A DNA stretch of 14,183 nucleotides from Cellvibrionales bacterium UBA2511 (GCA_002341315.1 DDNV01000015.1:42106-56288); one strand, 5' to 3'; shown: positions 5,926 through 12,928, counted from the first letter of the stretch. Notes: generated by a model not told the origin, from the sequence alone. Numbers and translations are program-made.

Positions 5926-6026
5926 CTGTTCCTCCGTTCTAGTTTGCACACATAACAGTACGTTAATGATGGCTTTGCCATCATAATAATTATTAGAGTG
6001 GATTCCTTATAATTCTCAGCACTCAA
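5922..6026 (-). CDS. Possible 34-residue leader ORF overlapping the VOC gene start
   Basis: A TTG at 6026 is preceded six bases upstream by AAAGGGG (6033-6039). It opens a 34-codon frame (SAENYKESTLIII..., ending KLERRNR) that stops with TGA in an ATGA overlap with the VOC ATG. It crosses the recombination boundary at 5955/5956, so any upstream junction change would alter it. A translated leader that feeds ribosomes into the first cassette gene is known from attI1 of class 1 integrons (ORF-11). The product looks like no known protein, and it may be chance. Confidence 0.25.
   Translation of the reverse strand: MSAENYKESTLIIIMMAKPSLTYCYVCKLERRNR
5950..5998 (-). repeat. Diverged attC-like site at the right edge of the array
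   Basis: ACATAAC (5950-5956) is the 5' boundary of the VOC cassette; on the minus strand it reads GTTATGT, and its reverse complement is the R'' box of that cassette at 5493-5499. To its right ATGATGGC-TTT-GCCATCAT (5967-5985) makes a perfect hairpin, as in an attC apex. The partner box should be GTTRRRY but reads ATTAGAG at 5992-5998. It is either a decayed attC or an attI-like edge; the hairpin argues for attC. Confidence 0.5.
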
Positions 6027-6060
6027 AATAATCCCCTTTAACTTATTGAATAAAAAACTG

Positions 6061-6168
6061 TTATTTTTCATATTGGGATGAGTATTTTATTAAAGAGGGC
6101 TTTCCCTCTTTAATTCTACTGCTATTTACGATGAGGGGTGCGACAGGTTCTACGGATAAGATTGGCAT
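6061..6168 (-). CDS. Possible 35-residue small ORF in the junction region
   Basis: An ATG at 6168 with GGGAG eight bases upstream opens MPILSVEPVAPLIVNSSRIK and ends SSQYEK before TAA. It runs through the 6092-6111 hairpin and has no recognisable homology. It may be a decayed gene end or chance. Confidence 0.18.
   Translation of the reverse strand: MPILSVEPVAPLIVNSSRIKEGKPSLIKYSSQYEK
6092..6111. terminator. Probable bidirectional hairpin terminator
   Basis: AAAGAGGG-CTTT-CCCTCTTT is a perfect eight-base stem with a four-base loop in AT-rich sequence between the radical SAM gene and the cassette array. The stem's own A/T ends give short U runs both ways; beyond it the run is interrupted (AATTC, AATAAAAT). 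It likely ends minus-strand transcription from the radical SAM gene and so partly insulates the array. Confidence 0.6.
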
Positions 6169-6219
6169 GGCGAAATCTCCCTTTCCTGAAGCCTTGGCTT
6201 CGTTTATACAAGTTAATTA

Positions 6220-7101
6220 TTACAGCCCCCTCTGCCACTCCTCCCTCAACGGAATCGCACAGGGCCGTTGGATAGCGGTGCGTACCTGCTGCAATAACTG
6301 GTCTTTATCGCGGTTGAGGGTGCCTTTCAGTACCAGGTAGTTGGAGGCGTGGTCGCTGCGGAATACAGTGCGCTCCAGTGTCAGGGTATCCAGCAGGATT
6401 TCCATTTCCTGAAACAGCTGCTGCTGAGTCAGCGGTTGGAATTCGCCACCAAACCCCTCCTGAAAACGCGCTTCACCCATGGGGAAGCTCACCACTAGGG
6501 TGGAGAGGAATTCCGGCTGGGCCTCGTTCATTAATTTCGCGGAGTTGATGGCGTGCTGCTCGGTATATTGTTGCCCGCCGAGGCCATTGAGGATCATCAC
6601 TGAACTCTTCATGCCGGCCTGTTTGATTTTGTGCAGGGCATCCAGTGAGGAGGCGTAGTTTTCGCCCTTGTCGATTTTTTCCAGCACCAGATCGTCGCCG
6701 GACTCACAACCCACGTACATCAGGCTGAGGCCGAGCTGTTGCAGTTCCGCCAGTTCTTCAACGGATTTGTTTTTCAGATTGCGGGGCAGGCAGTAGGAGG
6801 AGATGCGCTGCACATCCGGAAAATGTTGGCGAATGGCCAGCAGAATTTCCCTGAGGCGGCGGAAGGACAACGTCATGGCGTCGCCATCGGCCAGAAATAC
6901 CCGGCGCACGGGGTAGCCGCTGCTGGCCACCTGTTGCAGTTCCTGCTCGATTTCCGGCTGGGGTTTGACGCTGAATTTTTTCTGCGGCGCGGTGTACATC
7001 TCGCAGAAGGTGCAACGGTTCCAGGAACAGCCGTTGGTGACTTGTAAAATCAGCGAGCGAGCTTCGCTGGGGGGACGAAAAAGGGGTTCTATATAATCCA
7101 T
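6220..7101 (-). CDS. Radical SAM protein (COG1032-like)
   Basis: 293 aa. The iron-sulphur cluster motif is visible as C25-SWNR-C30-TF-C33, so the first spacing is four residues rather than the canonical CX3CX2C. A CxxNxCxxC form is known in some COG1032-type proteins. ADGDAM near 73 and the later VGCESG, VMILNGLGG and SFPMGEARF strands fit the radical SAM TIM barrel. Substrate unknown. The ATG has AGGA seven bases before it. The TAA at 6220 is followed by about 110 bases and then a hairpin terminator. It lies downstream of cysS on the same strand, separated by a MITE-like element, so it may depend on its own promoter or on read-through. Confidence 0.85.
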   Translation of the reverse strand: MDYIEPLFRPPSEARSLILQVTNGCSWNRCTFCEMYTAPQKKFSVKPQPEIEQELQQVASSGYPVRRVFLADGDAMTLSFRRLREILLAIRQHFPDVQRISSYCLPRNLKNKSVEELAELQQLGLSLMYVGCESGDDLVLEKIDKGENYASSLDALHKIKQAGMKSSVMILNGLGGQQYTEQHAINSAKLMNEAQPEFLSTLVVSFPMGEARFQEGFGGEFQPLTQQQLFQEMEILLDTLTLERTVFRSDHASNYLVLKGTLNRDKDQLLQQVRTAIQRPCAIPLREEWQRGL

Positions 7102-7159
7102 AGACCTATCCTACCCTTTTGCGAAAAAGTTAGGGCCCTTTATGCACTTGGATAAAACC

Positions 7160-7305
7160 CTAGAAGCTGTTTCATAACGTCACGAGCGAAGGTGAGACAA
7201 GGCAAAAGTGGCCGAAAAAGCGGAGTTTACATTGAGTAAATGAGCAATTTGAGGCCATTTTTAACACAGTATCACCGAACGCAGTAGTTATGAAATAGCT
7301 TCTAG
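7160..7305. mobile_element. 146-bp palindromic MITE-like element at the cysS stop codon
   Basis: The ends CTAGAAGCTGTTTCATAAC (7160-7178) and GTTATGAAATAGCTTCTAG (7287-7305) are inverted repeats matching at 18 of 19 positions. Inside, AAAAGTGGCC (7204-7213) pairs with GGCCATTTTT (7252-7261), and TTTAC-ATTGA-GTAAA forms the apex, so nearly the whole element can fold into one long hairpin. There is no coding capacity. CTAG at both ends may be the target duplication or part of the repeat. The right-hand CTAG supplies the TAG of cysS. Size and structure fit a miniature inverted-repeat element moved by a transposase elsewhere; family not assigned. Confidence 0.8.
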
Positions 7306-8699
7306 TCCCGGCGCCAGGTTGTGCCTTCTCGAGAATCTTCCAGCACCACACCTTGTACGAGCAGGTCGTCGCGAATCTGGTCGGCGCGTGCGAAGTCGCG
7401 ATTTTTCTTGGCAGCGACGCGCTCGGCAATCAGTGTTTCGATTTGTTCGGCGTCCGGGCCATCGCTGGCGATCCCCTGCAGGAAGGTTTTGGGTTCCACC
7501 GTGAATATACCGAACACACCGCCCAGCGCTTTTAATTCGGCAGCCAGTTTCATCGCCTGCGCCGGGTCGGTTTTGGCACAGGTGTTCATGTCCCGCACCA
7601 GATCATACATGGCGGCCAGTGCATCGCGGGTGTTGAAATCGTCATCCATGGATTCGACAAAACGGCGGTAGTAGTCACTGGCGTGCAGTGTATCGAGAGC
7701 TGCGGGAGCCACTTCGGTAAAGGGAAGCAACGCGGTGTAGAAACGGTCGAGGCCGCCCTTGGCCTCAATCAGATTCTCTTCGGAATAATTGATGGGACTG
7801 CGGTAGTGACTGGACAGCAGGAAGTAGCGCACCACTTCCGGATGATATTTTTTCAGCACTTCGCGGATGGTGAAGAAATTGTTCAGCGACTTGGACATTT
7901 TTTCGTTGTCCACCCGCACCGCACCGGCGTGCATCCAGTAATGGACGTATTTTTTACCGGTGGCGGCTTCGCTCTGGGCAATTTCGTTTTCGTGGTGGGG
8001 AAACGGCAGATCCGGCCCGCCACCGTGGATGTCGAAGGTGTCACCCAGACAGCAGGTGGACATGGCGGAGCACTCGATATGCCAGCCGGGACGTCCGGGT
8101 CCCCAGGGGGATTCCCAACTCACTTCGCCGGGTTTGGCACTTTTCCAGAGGGCAAAATCGCGGGGATCTTCCTTGGCTTCGTCCACTTCGACCCGGGCAC
8201 CGGCCAGCAGGTCTTCGGGGTTGCGACCACTGAGTTTGCCGTAGTCGGCAAACCGGCTGACCCGGTAGTAGACATCGCCATTGTCGGCGGCGTAGGCGTA
8301 GTGGTTGTCCACCAGAATCTGCACCATGGCGAGGATATCGTCCATGTAGGCAGTGGCGCGGGGTTCCAGATCGGGCCGCAGCACGCCGAGGGCATCCTCG
8401 TCCCCGTGCATGGCGTCGATCATCCGGTCGGTGAGCGCCGTATAGGGTTCGCCATTGTCGTTGGCGCGGTTGAGAATCTTGTCGTCGATGTCGGTAATGT
8501 TGCGGACGTAGGTGACATCCCAGCCCCGGGTTCTCAGGTAGCGGGTGATCACGTCAAACGCCACCAGTACCCGGGCGTGACCGATATGGCAGTAGTCGTA
8601 AACGGTGATGCCGCACACGTACATGCGAATCTTGCCCGCCCCAATGGGTTTGAAGACTTCTTTCTGCCGGGTCAGGGTGTTGTATAGAGTCAGTGCCAT
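7302..8699 (-). CDS. cysS: Cysteinyl-tRNA synthetase
   Basis: 465 aa from the ATG at 8699; an in-frame TTG six codons earlier is less likely because the product then starts [19 protein letters not shown] as the family does, and AAGG precedes the ATG. Class I synthetase charging tRNA-Cys in the cytoplasm. The HIGH motif is H38-IGH41 and KMSKS is 267-271. Zinc ligands are C29, C210, H235 and E239. The C-terminus ends GTTWRRD, as in the Escherichia coli enzyme, so the MITE at the stop codon did not truncate it. It lies 48 bases behind glnS on the same strand, probably one operon with a hairpin between. Confidence 0.98.
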   Translation of the reverse strand: MALTLYNTLTRQKEVFKPIGAGKIRMYVCGITVYDYCHIGHARVLVAFDVITRYLRTRGWDVTYVRNITDIDDKILNRANDNGEPYTALTDRMIDAMHGDEDALGVLRPDLEPRATAYMDDILAMVQILVDNHYAYAADNGDVYYRVSRFADYGKLSGRNPEDLLAGARVEVDEAKEDPRDFALWKSAKPGEVSWESPWGPGRPGWHIECSAMSTCCLGDTFDIHGGGPDLPFPHHENEIAQSEAATGKKYVHYWMHAGAVRVDNEKMSKSLNNFFTIREVLKKYHPEVVRYFLLSSHYRSPINYSEENLIEAKGGLDRFYTALLPFTEVAPAALDTLHASDYYRRFVESMDDDFNTRDALAAMYDLVRDMNTCAKTDPAQAMKLAAELKALGGVFGIFTVEPKTFLQGIASDGPDAEQIETLIAERVAAKKNRDFARADQIRDDLLVQGVVLEDSREGTTWRRD

Positions 8700-8721
8700 A
8701 GTGCCTTGTCTTATCAATAAG

Positions 8722-8743
8722 CGGGGTCTTCAGTTGGACCCCG
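8722..8743 (-). terminator. Hairpin between glnS and cysS
   Basis: CGGGGTC (8722-8728) and GACCCCG (8737-8743) form a perfect seven-base GC-rich stem with an eight-base loop in the 48-base glnS-cysS gap. No U run follows on the minus strand (CTTATTGATAAG), so it is at best a weak or partial terminator. It could equally be an RNA processing or stability stem that lowers cysS relative to glnS. Confidence 0.4.
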
Positions 8744-8747
8744 ACGG

Positions 8748-10418
8748 TCAGCTTTTCCAGTTATCCCTGAGTTCGATGGTGCGGTTAAACACCAGGGTAT
8801 TCTCGCTACCGGATTCCGTATCCCGACAGAAATAACCTTCCCGCTCGAACTGATAGTTATCCCCGGCGACGGCCTCTGCAAGACCGATTTCGCCTTTGCA
8901 ACCGGACAATACCGTCAGCGATGCCGGGTTGATGAAATCGAGGAAATTGCGATCGCCCGAGTCCGGCGCCGGATCGCTGAACAGCCGGTCATAGAGCCGC
9001 ACTTCACAGTCCACGCACGCCGTCGCGGATACCCAGTGAACCACACCGCGGGGACGAATGCCCTCGGGCGGATCTTCGCCATGGGTGCCGGGAATCATTT
9101 CCGCCAGAATCTCGACAATCTCGCCGCGGTCGTCCTTCACCACTTCATTGGCCTGAATGACACAGGCACCGCGCAGCCGCACCCACTCGCCGGGCACCAG
9201 CCGCTTGAATTTCTTGCGGGACAGGCTGCTGTCTTCGTTGAAATCCTCGCGGTCGATATAGATTTCCCGGGTAAAGGGCAATTGGCGCTCGCCGAGGTCA
9301 TCGCGATTGGGATGACCGGCCACAGTGCGCATGTCCACCTCGCCCTCGGGCACATTGGTGAGCGTCACTTTCAGGGGATGCAGAACGCACATGGCCCGCG
9401 GGGCATTGTCGTTCAGATCGTCGCGGATAAAGTGCTCGAACTGGGCCATGTCCACTACACCGTCGGTTTTGGCCACCGCCAGGCTGTCACAGAAATTGCG
9501 AATCGCCCGGGGTGTTACGCCCCGGCGGCGCAGACCGGAGAGCGTCGGCATGCGCGGATCATTCCAGCCGCTGACATGGCCCTCGTCAACCAGCTGTTTG
9601 AGCTTGCGTTTGCTGGTAATACTGTAATTCAGATTGAGTCGGCCAAACTCGAACTGGCGCGGCTTTGACGGCACCGGCAGGTTGTCGATAAACCACTCGT
9701 ACAGCGGTCGGTTGGCGGCGAATTCCAGTGTGCAGATGGAGTGGGTCACCCCCTCGATCGCATCTTCCTGACCGTGGGCGAAATCGTAGGAGGGGTAAAT
9801 GTTCCAGGTGTCGCCGGTGCGGTGATGGGACCTTTTCTTGATCCGGTACAACACCGGGTCGCGCAGGTTGATATTGGGCGAGGCCATGTCAATCTTGGCC
9901 CGCAGGGTCATGCGACCCTCGTCAATGGCACCGGTTTTCATCTGTTCCAGCAGCAGCAGATTGTCCTCAACGGAACGATCCCGCCAGGGGCTGTTTTTGC
10001 CCGGCTCGGTGAGGGTCCCGCGGTATTCACGCATCTGCTCGCCATTCAGCTCGCAGACAAAGGCCTTGCCCTCCCGAATCAGGTACTGGGCCCACAGGTA
10101 CAATTGCTCGAAATAATCGGAGGCATAGCGCACTTCACCATCCCACTGAAAACCGAGCCAGCGCACATCGTCGATAATCGCCTTGACGTACTCGTCCTCT
10201 TCCTTTTCCGGATTGGTATCGTCAAAACGGAGGTTACACGCACCACCGAACTGCTCGGCCAGCCCAAAGTTCAGGCAGATGGATTTGGCGTGCCCGAGGT
10301 GCAGATAACCGTTGGGTTCCGGTGGAAAACGGGTGATCACTCTCGTCACCGAGCCATCGGCCAGCTCCCGGGAGATCAACTGCTGAATAAAATTGAGCGG
10401 TTTATTATCGTCTGCCAT
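8748..10418 (-). CDS. glnS: Glutaminyl-tRNA synthetase
   Basis: 556 aa from the ATG at 10418. Ten codons upstream lie in frame (MRRMARRGCS) but family proteins start close to KPLNFIQQLI, so the internal ATG is preferred; only CGGGG about seven bases before it serves as ribosome site. Class I synthetase charging tRNA-Gln. The HIGH-type motif PPEPNGYLHLGHAKS is near residues 32-46. The KMSKS-type motif is ITSKRKL, where E. coli has VMSKRKL. The rest aligns by eye to E. coli GlnS over the full length (RDRSVEDNL, DPRMPTLSGLRRRG, NENAPRAM-like, GYFCRDTESG). A good sigma-70 promoter stands upstream. Confidence 0.98.
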   Translation of the reverse strand: MADDNKPLNFIQQLISRELADGSVTRVITRFPPEPNGYLHLGHAKSICLNFGLAEQFGGACNLRFDDTNPEKEEDEYVKAIIDDVRWLGFQWDGEVRYASDYFEQLYLWAQYLIREGKAFVCELNGEQMREYRGTLTEPGKNSPWRDRSVEDNLLLLEQMKTGAIDEGRMTLRAKIDMASPNINLRDPVLYRIKKRSHHRTGDTWNIYPSYDFAHGQEDAIEGVTHSICTLEFAANRPLYEWFIDNLPVPSKPRQFEFGRLNLNYSITSKRKLKQLVDEGHVSGWNDPRMPTLSGLRRRGVTPRAIRNFCDSLAVAKTDGVVDMAQFEHFIRDDLNDNAPRAMCVLHPLKVTLTNVPEGEVDMRTVAGHPNRDDLGERQLPFTREIYIDREDFNEDSSLSRKKFKRLVPGEWVRLRGACVIQANEVVKDDRGEIVEILAEMIPGTHGEDPPEGIRPRGVVHWVSATACVDCEVRLYDRLFSDPAPDSGDRNFLDFINPASLTVLSGCKGEIGLAEAVAGDNYQFEREGYFCRDTESGSENTLVFNRTIELRDNWKS

Positions 10419-10459
10419 ACTGCAGCCCCGCCGGGCCATCCTCCGCAAAAAAGAGCCGG

Positions 10460-10488
10460 ATTATAGCCTCCGGGGAAGCCTGTATAAA
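10460..10488 (-). promoter_or_regulatory. Sigma-70 promoter of glnS-cysS
   Basis: On the minus strand a perfect TATAAT (10460-10465) follows TTTATA (10483-10488) with a 17-base spacer. The start point would be about 35 bases before the glnS ATG. This is the best promoter in the window by eye. Confidence 0.7.
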
Positions 10489-10586
10489 CAACTGATCGCC
10501 TGCAGCCCGGGATTCTTTGGCCCCCGCAACGCATTAATACCCTGCCAAACACCAGAATTGAGCCGTGAGTTAAACCTATTTCCGCC

Positions 10587-11486
10587 ATGCATCCCAATCT
10601 CCGAGCCATTCTCTACCTGCAGCTCTGCCTGATGTTTTTCCTGGTGGGCGACTCGGTGGCAAAGCGCCTGCTGGAGACAATACCTCTCGGCCAGATGATC
10701 TCCCTGCGCACCGCCGCTTCACTGCTGGTACTGACGGTGTTTATTCTGGCCACCGGTCGCCTGCGAACCCTGCGTGTCAGCAAACCTGTGCACCAACTGT
10801 TGCGCAGCCTGTTCTTTACTGTGATCAGCCTCGGCTACTATGTAGCCATCAAGCATTTTCCGATCAGTGCAGTAAGTGCTGCCACTGCGGGTGCACCGAT
10901 TCTGATTTCAGCCATATCGCCACTGATTCTCAAGGAACGGGCCAACGCCATTCAGTGGCTGGCCACCATCACCGGTTTTATCGGTGTCTGTCTGGTGCTG
11001 AAGCCGGATGTCAGCAATTCCGGCTGGCACTATCTGGCGCTGACAGTCCTGCCCTTGGCCTTTGCTGTCATGATTCTCTGGTCGCGCTACCTGTCCCGCA
11101 CTGAATCGGACTGGTCGATGAATTACTACATCTACATTCCGCTGCTGCTGGCAGCATTTTTCTGGCAGCAGGAAGCATGGATAGCCCTGGATAACAAAGC
11201 GCTGCTGATGGTTCTGGTCTCCGGCAGCGGCGGAGCATTTGGTTTTATCATGATGGTGGCGGCCTACCGGGTGGGCAAACCGGTGATCGTGGCACCGTTC
11301 CAGTACACGGCCATCATCATGGCGCTCGGCGTGGATATAATCTTCTGGCAGTTCTATCCCAATCTGGGCCTGTGGATCGGGATCGGCCTGATTCTGTTGT
11401 GTGCTGCAATACAGGGTTGGCAGGCACGCATTGAGGAACCGGCGATCACCCCGCATCTGCGCCCGGAGGACACCCACACCCCCTGA
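10587..11486 (+). CDS. EamA/DMT-superfamily transporter
   Basis: 299 aa and very hydrophobic, with about ten membrane helices in two EamA halves of five. Residues about 7-135 form the first half (LCLMFFLVGDSVAKRLLE, then PLGQMISLRTAAS) and about 145-280 the second. The helix 3-4 stretch PISAVSAATAGAPILISAIS and the loop LKERANAIQWLATITGFIGV are the usual DMT pattern in which a conserved E follows the fourth helix. Inner-membrane metabolite exporter or importer; substrate unknown. The ATG has no strong ribosome site (TTTCCGCC). It is divergent from glnS and lies upstream of ppiB, between genes that are often neighbours. Confidence 0.85.
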   Translation: MHPNLRAILYLQLCLMFFLVGDSVAKRLLETIPLGQMISLRTAASLLVLTVFILATGRLRTLRVSKPVHQLLRSLFFTVISLGYYVAIKHFPISAVSAATAGAPILISAISPLILKERANAIQWLATITGFIGVCLVLKPDVSNSGWHYLALTVLPLAFAVMILWSRYLSRTESDWSMNYYIYIPLLLAAFFWQQEAWIALDNKALLMVLVSGSGGAFGFIMMVAAYRVGKPVIVAPFQYTAIIMALGVDIIFWQFYPNLGLWIGIGLILLCAAIQGWQARIEEPAITPHLRPEDTHTP

Positions 11487-11518
11487 ATTTGCTGTGAAGC
11501 CCGGACATTGCCGCCAGG

Positions 11519-11538
11519 CCGCTGCAAAGCGGTTTAAA
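11519..11538 (+). terminator. Weak hairpin terminator after the EamA gene
   Basis: CCGCT-GCAA-AGCGG followed by TTTAAATT lies about 33 bases after the transporter stop. The stem is only five base pairs and the T run is short. It overlaps the -35 box proposed for ppiB. Confidence 0.4.
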
Positions 11539-11561
11539 TTCAACCCTGAAAAACGTAATAT
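11533..11561 (+). promoter_or_regulatory. Candidate promoter of ppiB-lpxH
   Basis: TTTAAA (11533-11538) and TAATAT (11556-11561) with a 17-base spacer; each matches four of six consensus bases. The start would be about 30 bases before the ppiB ATG. It would serve ppiB and the closely linked lpxH. Confidence 0.4.
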
Positions 11562-11597
11562 ACGCAGCTCTTTTGACAGTCACAGGATCCACTACCG

Positions 11598-12107
11598 ATG
11601 ATTACACTGCACACAAATTACGGCGATATCAGCCTTGAGCTGGATTTCGATAATGCGCCGGTTTCCTCCGCTAATTTTTTGCAGTACTGCCGCGACGGTT
11701 TCTACGAAGGAACCATCTTCCATCGCGTGATTGACGGATTTATGATCCAGGGCGGCGGCATGACGGCCGATATGCAAAACAAGCCTACCCGCGACCCCAT
11801 TCAGAACGAGGCCGATAACGGCCTGGCCAATGAAACCGGTACCCTGGCGATGGCACGGACCAATGATCCCCATTCCGCCAGTTCACAGTTCTTCATCAAC
11901 GTTTCCGACAACACTTTTCTCAACCACAGCGGCAAGAACCCCCAGGGTTGGGGCTATGCCGTATTTGCCCGGGTCACCGATGGCATGGATGTGGTCAACA
12001 AGATCAAGGGTGTGCCCACGGGTCGCAACGGCATGCATCAGGATGTGCCCAAGGATCCGGTGGAAATCCAGAAGGTCACCGTCAGCGATGCCTACGCGGA
12101 CAAATAA
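11598..12107 (+). CDS. ppiB: Cytoplasmic peptidyl-prolyl isomerase (cyclophilin B type)
   Basis: 169 aa, close to the usual 164 of PpiB, with no signal peptide, so cytoplasmic. Cyclophilin catalytic residues are visible: R43 in [14 protein letters not shown]48, Q51, then Q97 and F99 in [10 protein letters not shown] and the GYAVFARV strand. It speeds cis-trans proline isomerisation during folding. AGGA lies upstream of the ATG with somewhat long spacing. lpxH follows 30 bases later in the same direction, with a small GGCCG-CTCC-CGGCC hairpin (12108-12121) between, as commonly found in gammaproteobacteria. Confidence 0.96.
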   Translation: MITLHTNYGDISLELDFDNAPVSSANFLQYCRDGFYEGTIFHRVIDGFMIQGGGMTADMQNKPTRDPIQNEADNGLANETGTLAMARTNDPHSASSQFFINVSDNTFLNHSGKNPQGWGYAVFARVTDGMDVVNKIKGVPTGRNGMHQDVPKDPVEIQKVTVSDAYADK

Positions 12108-12137
12108 GGCCGCTCCCGGCCACGGCAGGTGGCGTTG

Positions 12138-12902
12138 ATGACCACACTGCTGATTTCCGATCTGCACCTCTCCCCAGAACGCCCGGCGGTAACTCGGGCG
12201 TTTTTTGCTTTTCTGGAAAACCAGACCGGCGACATCGAGGCGCTGTACATCCTCGGCGACCTGTTTGAGGCATGGATCGGGGATGATGACCCCGCACCAC
12301 TGGCCCGCCAGGTGATTGCCGCGCTGAAAAAACTGTCCGATAGCGGTGTCAGACTGTTCTTTACCCACGGCAACCGCGATTTCTTGATTGGCAGACAATT
12401 CGCCCGGGAAAGCGGAGCCACCCTGCTGCCCGACCACCATCTTGCCGAGCTGGGCGGCCAGCGCGTGCTGCTTCTGCATGGCGACACCCTGTGTACCGGC
12501 GATGCCGACTATCAGAAGTTTCGCCGCAGGTATCGCCATCCGCTGGTGAAATTTCTGTTGCGCCACCTGCCTCTCAAAAAACGTCAGAAGATGGCGGTGG
12601 AGTGGCGGCAGAAGAGCATGCGAGCCAACGCCAACAAGTCGGACAATATTATGGATGTGTCGGCAGAGACTGTGGCGCAACTGATGGCACAGTATCAGGT
12701 GAAACTGATGATCCATGGTCACACCCATCGCCCCTATCACCACCATATGGCCTTTGGTGAACGGCTGGTTCTGGGTGACTGGCATCAACGGGGCTGGTAT
12801 ATCCGCATCGAAGGAGGCCACCCGCCGGAACTGATTTCCTTTCCCATCGAGGAAAACGGAAACAGAGGCTTATTCAGCCCTGAGCCCACCAATCAGCCCT
12901 GA
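12138..12902 (+). CDS. lpxH: UDP-2,3-diacylglucosamine diphosphatase
   Basis: 254 aa from the ATG at 12138, chosen over the in-frame GTG at 12129 because family members start MxTLxIxDLHL and AGGTGG sits just upstream. It hydrolyses UDP-2,3-diacylglucosamine to lipid X in lipid A synthesis at the inner membrane. Calcineurin-type metal ligands are visible: D8-x-H10, D41 (GDLFEAWIGDDD), N79 in GNRD, H114 in HGD, and H193/H195/H197 in HGHTHRP. The last 12 or so residues (GLFSPEPTNQP) run through a 19-bp tandem repeat, and the stop codon falls in its second copy, so the tail is probably not ancestral. It converges on the permease gene with five bases between the stop codons. Confidence 0.96.
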   Translation: MTTLLISDLHLSPERPAVTRAFFAFLENQTGDIEALYILGDLFEAWIGDDDPAPLARQVIAALKKLSDSGVRLFFTHGNRDFLIGRQFARESGATLLPDHHLAELGGQRVLLLHGDTLCTGDADYQKFRRRYRHPLVKFLLRHLPLKKRQKMAVEWRQKSMRANANKSDNIMDVSAETVAQLMAQYQVKLMIHGHTHRPYHHHMAFGERLVLGDWHQRGWYIRIEGGHPPELISFPIEENGNRGLFSPEPTNQP

Positions 12903-12928
12903 GCGCATCATTCAGCCCTGAGCGCATC
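12872..12928. repeat. 19-bp unit repeated three times across two convergent gene ends
   Basis: Unit ATTCAGCCCTGAGCGCATC occurs at 12872-12890, 12891-12909 and 12910-12928 with no gap. The last two copies differ at one position; the first differs at three positions near its end. The right-hand copy is the coding end of the permease (DALRAE on the minus strand). The other two lie in the lpxH 3' end. The unit contains TGA on both strands, so it supplies stop codons either way. Confidence 0.9.

Larger units (their letters stand above)
1087..5956 (-). mobile_element. Integron cassette array without integrase (CALIN)
   Basis: Seven cassettes lie head to tail, all read on the minus strand. Recombination boundaries fall at the C of each left-hand AAC box: 1806, 2993, 3584, 4177, 4851, 5428 and 5956. 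Cassettes are therefore 1806-2992, 2993-3583, 3584-4176, 4177-4850, 4851-5427 and 5428-5955, plus a truncated last one from 1087 to 1805. The attC sites differ in length (about 48 to 81 bp) and central sequence, so the cassettes come from varied sources. With this orientation an intI/attI would be expected on the right, but that side holds a radical SAM gene and cysS. No tyrosine recombinase is visible anywhere in the window. The AT-richer composition contrasts with the flanks. Confidence 0.9.

Noticed and set aside
6188..6201. GAAGCC-TT-GGCTTC hairpin as a terminator of the radical SAM gene
   Set aside because: A two-base loop is too tight and no T run follows on the minus strand. The 6092-6111 stem is the better candidate.
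5950..7101. Integron integrase gene next to the array
   Set aside because: The only sizeable gene here is a radical SAM protein. No tyrosine-recombinase motif was seen on either strand.
7683..8687. Long plus-strand ORF (334 codons) opposite cysS
   Set aside because: It lies entirely antisense to cysS, which has all class I synthetase motifs. Low-complexity Gly/Val/His composition is typical of an antisense frame in GC-rich coding DNA.
9036..10466. Plus-strand ORFs of 210 and 241 codons opposite glnS
   Set aside because: They are antisense to a full-length glnS with conserved motifs.
10908..11543. Minus-strand ORF of 211 codons opposite the EamA transporter
   Set aside because: It is His/Gln-rich antisense of hydrophobic transporter codons and the transporter frame is clear.
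11883..12821. Long minus-strand ORF (312 codons) opposite ppiB and lpxH
   Set aside because: It spans two well-supported genes on the other strand and shows no family signature.
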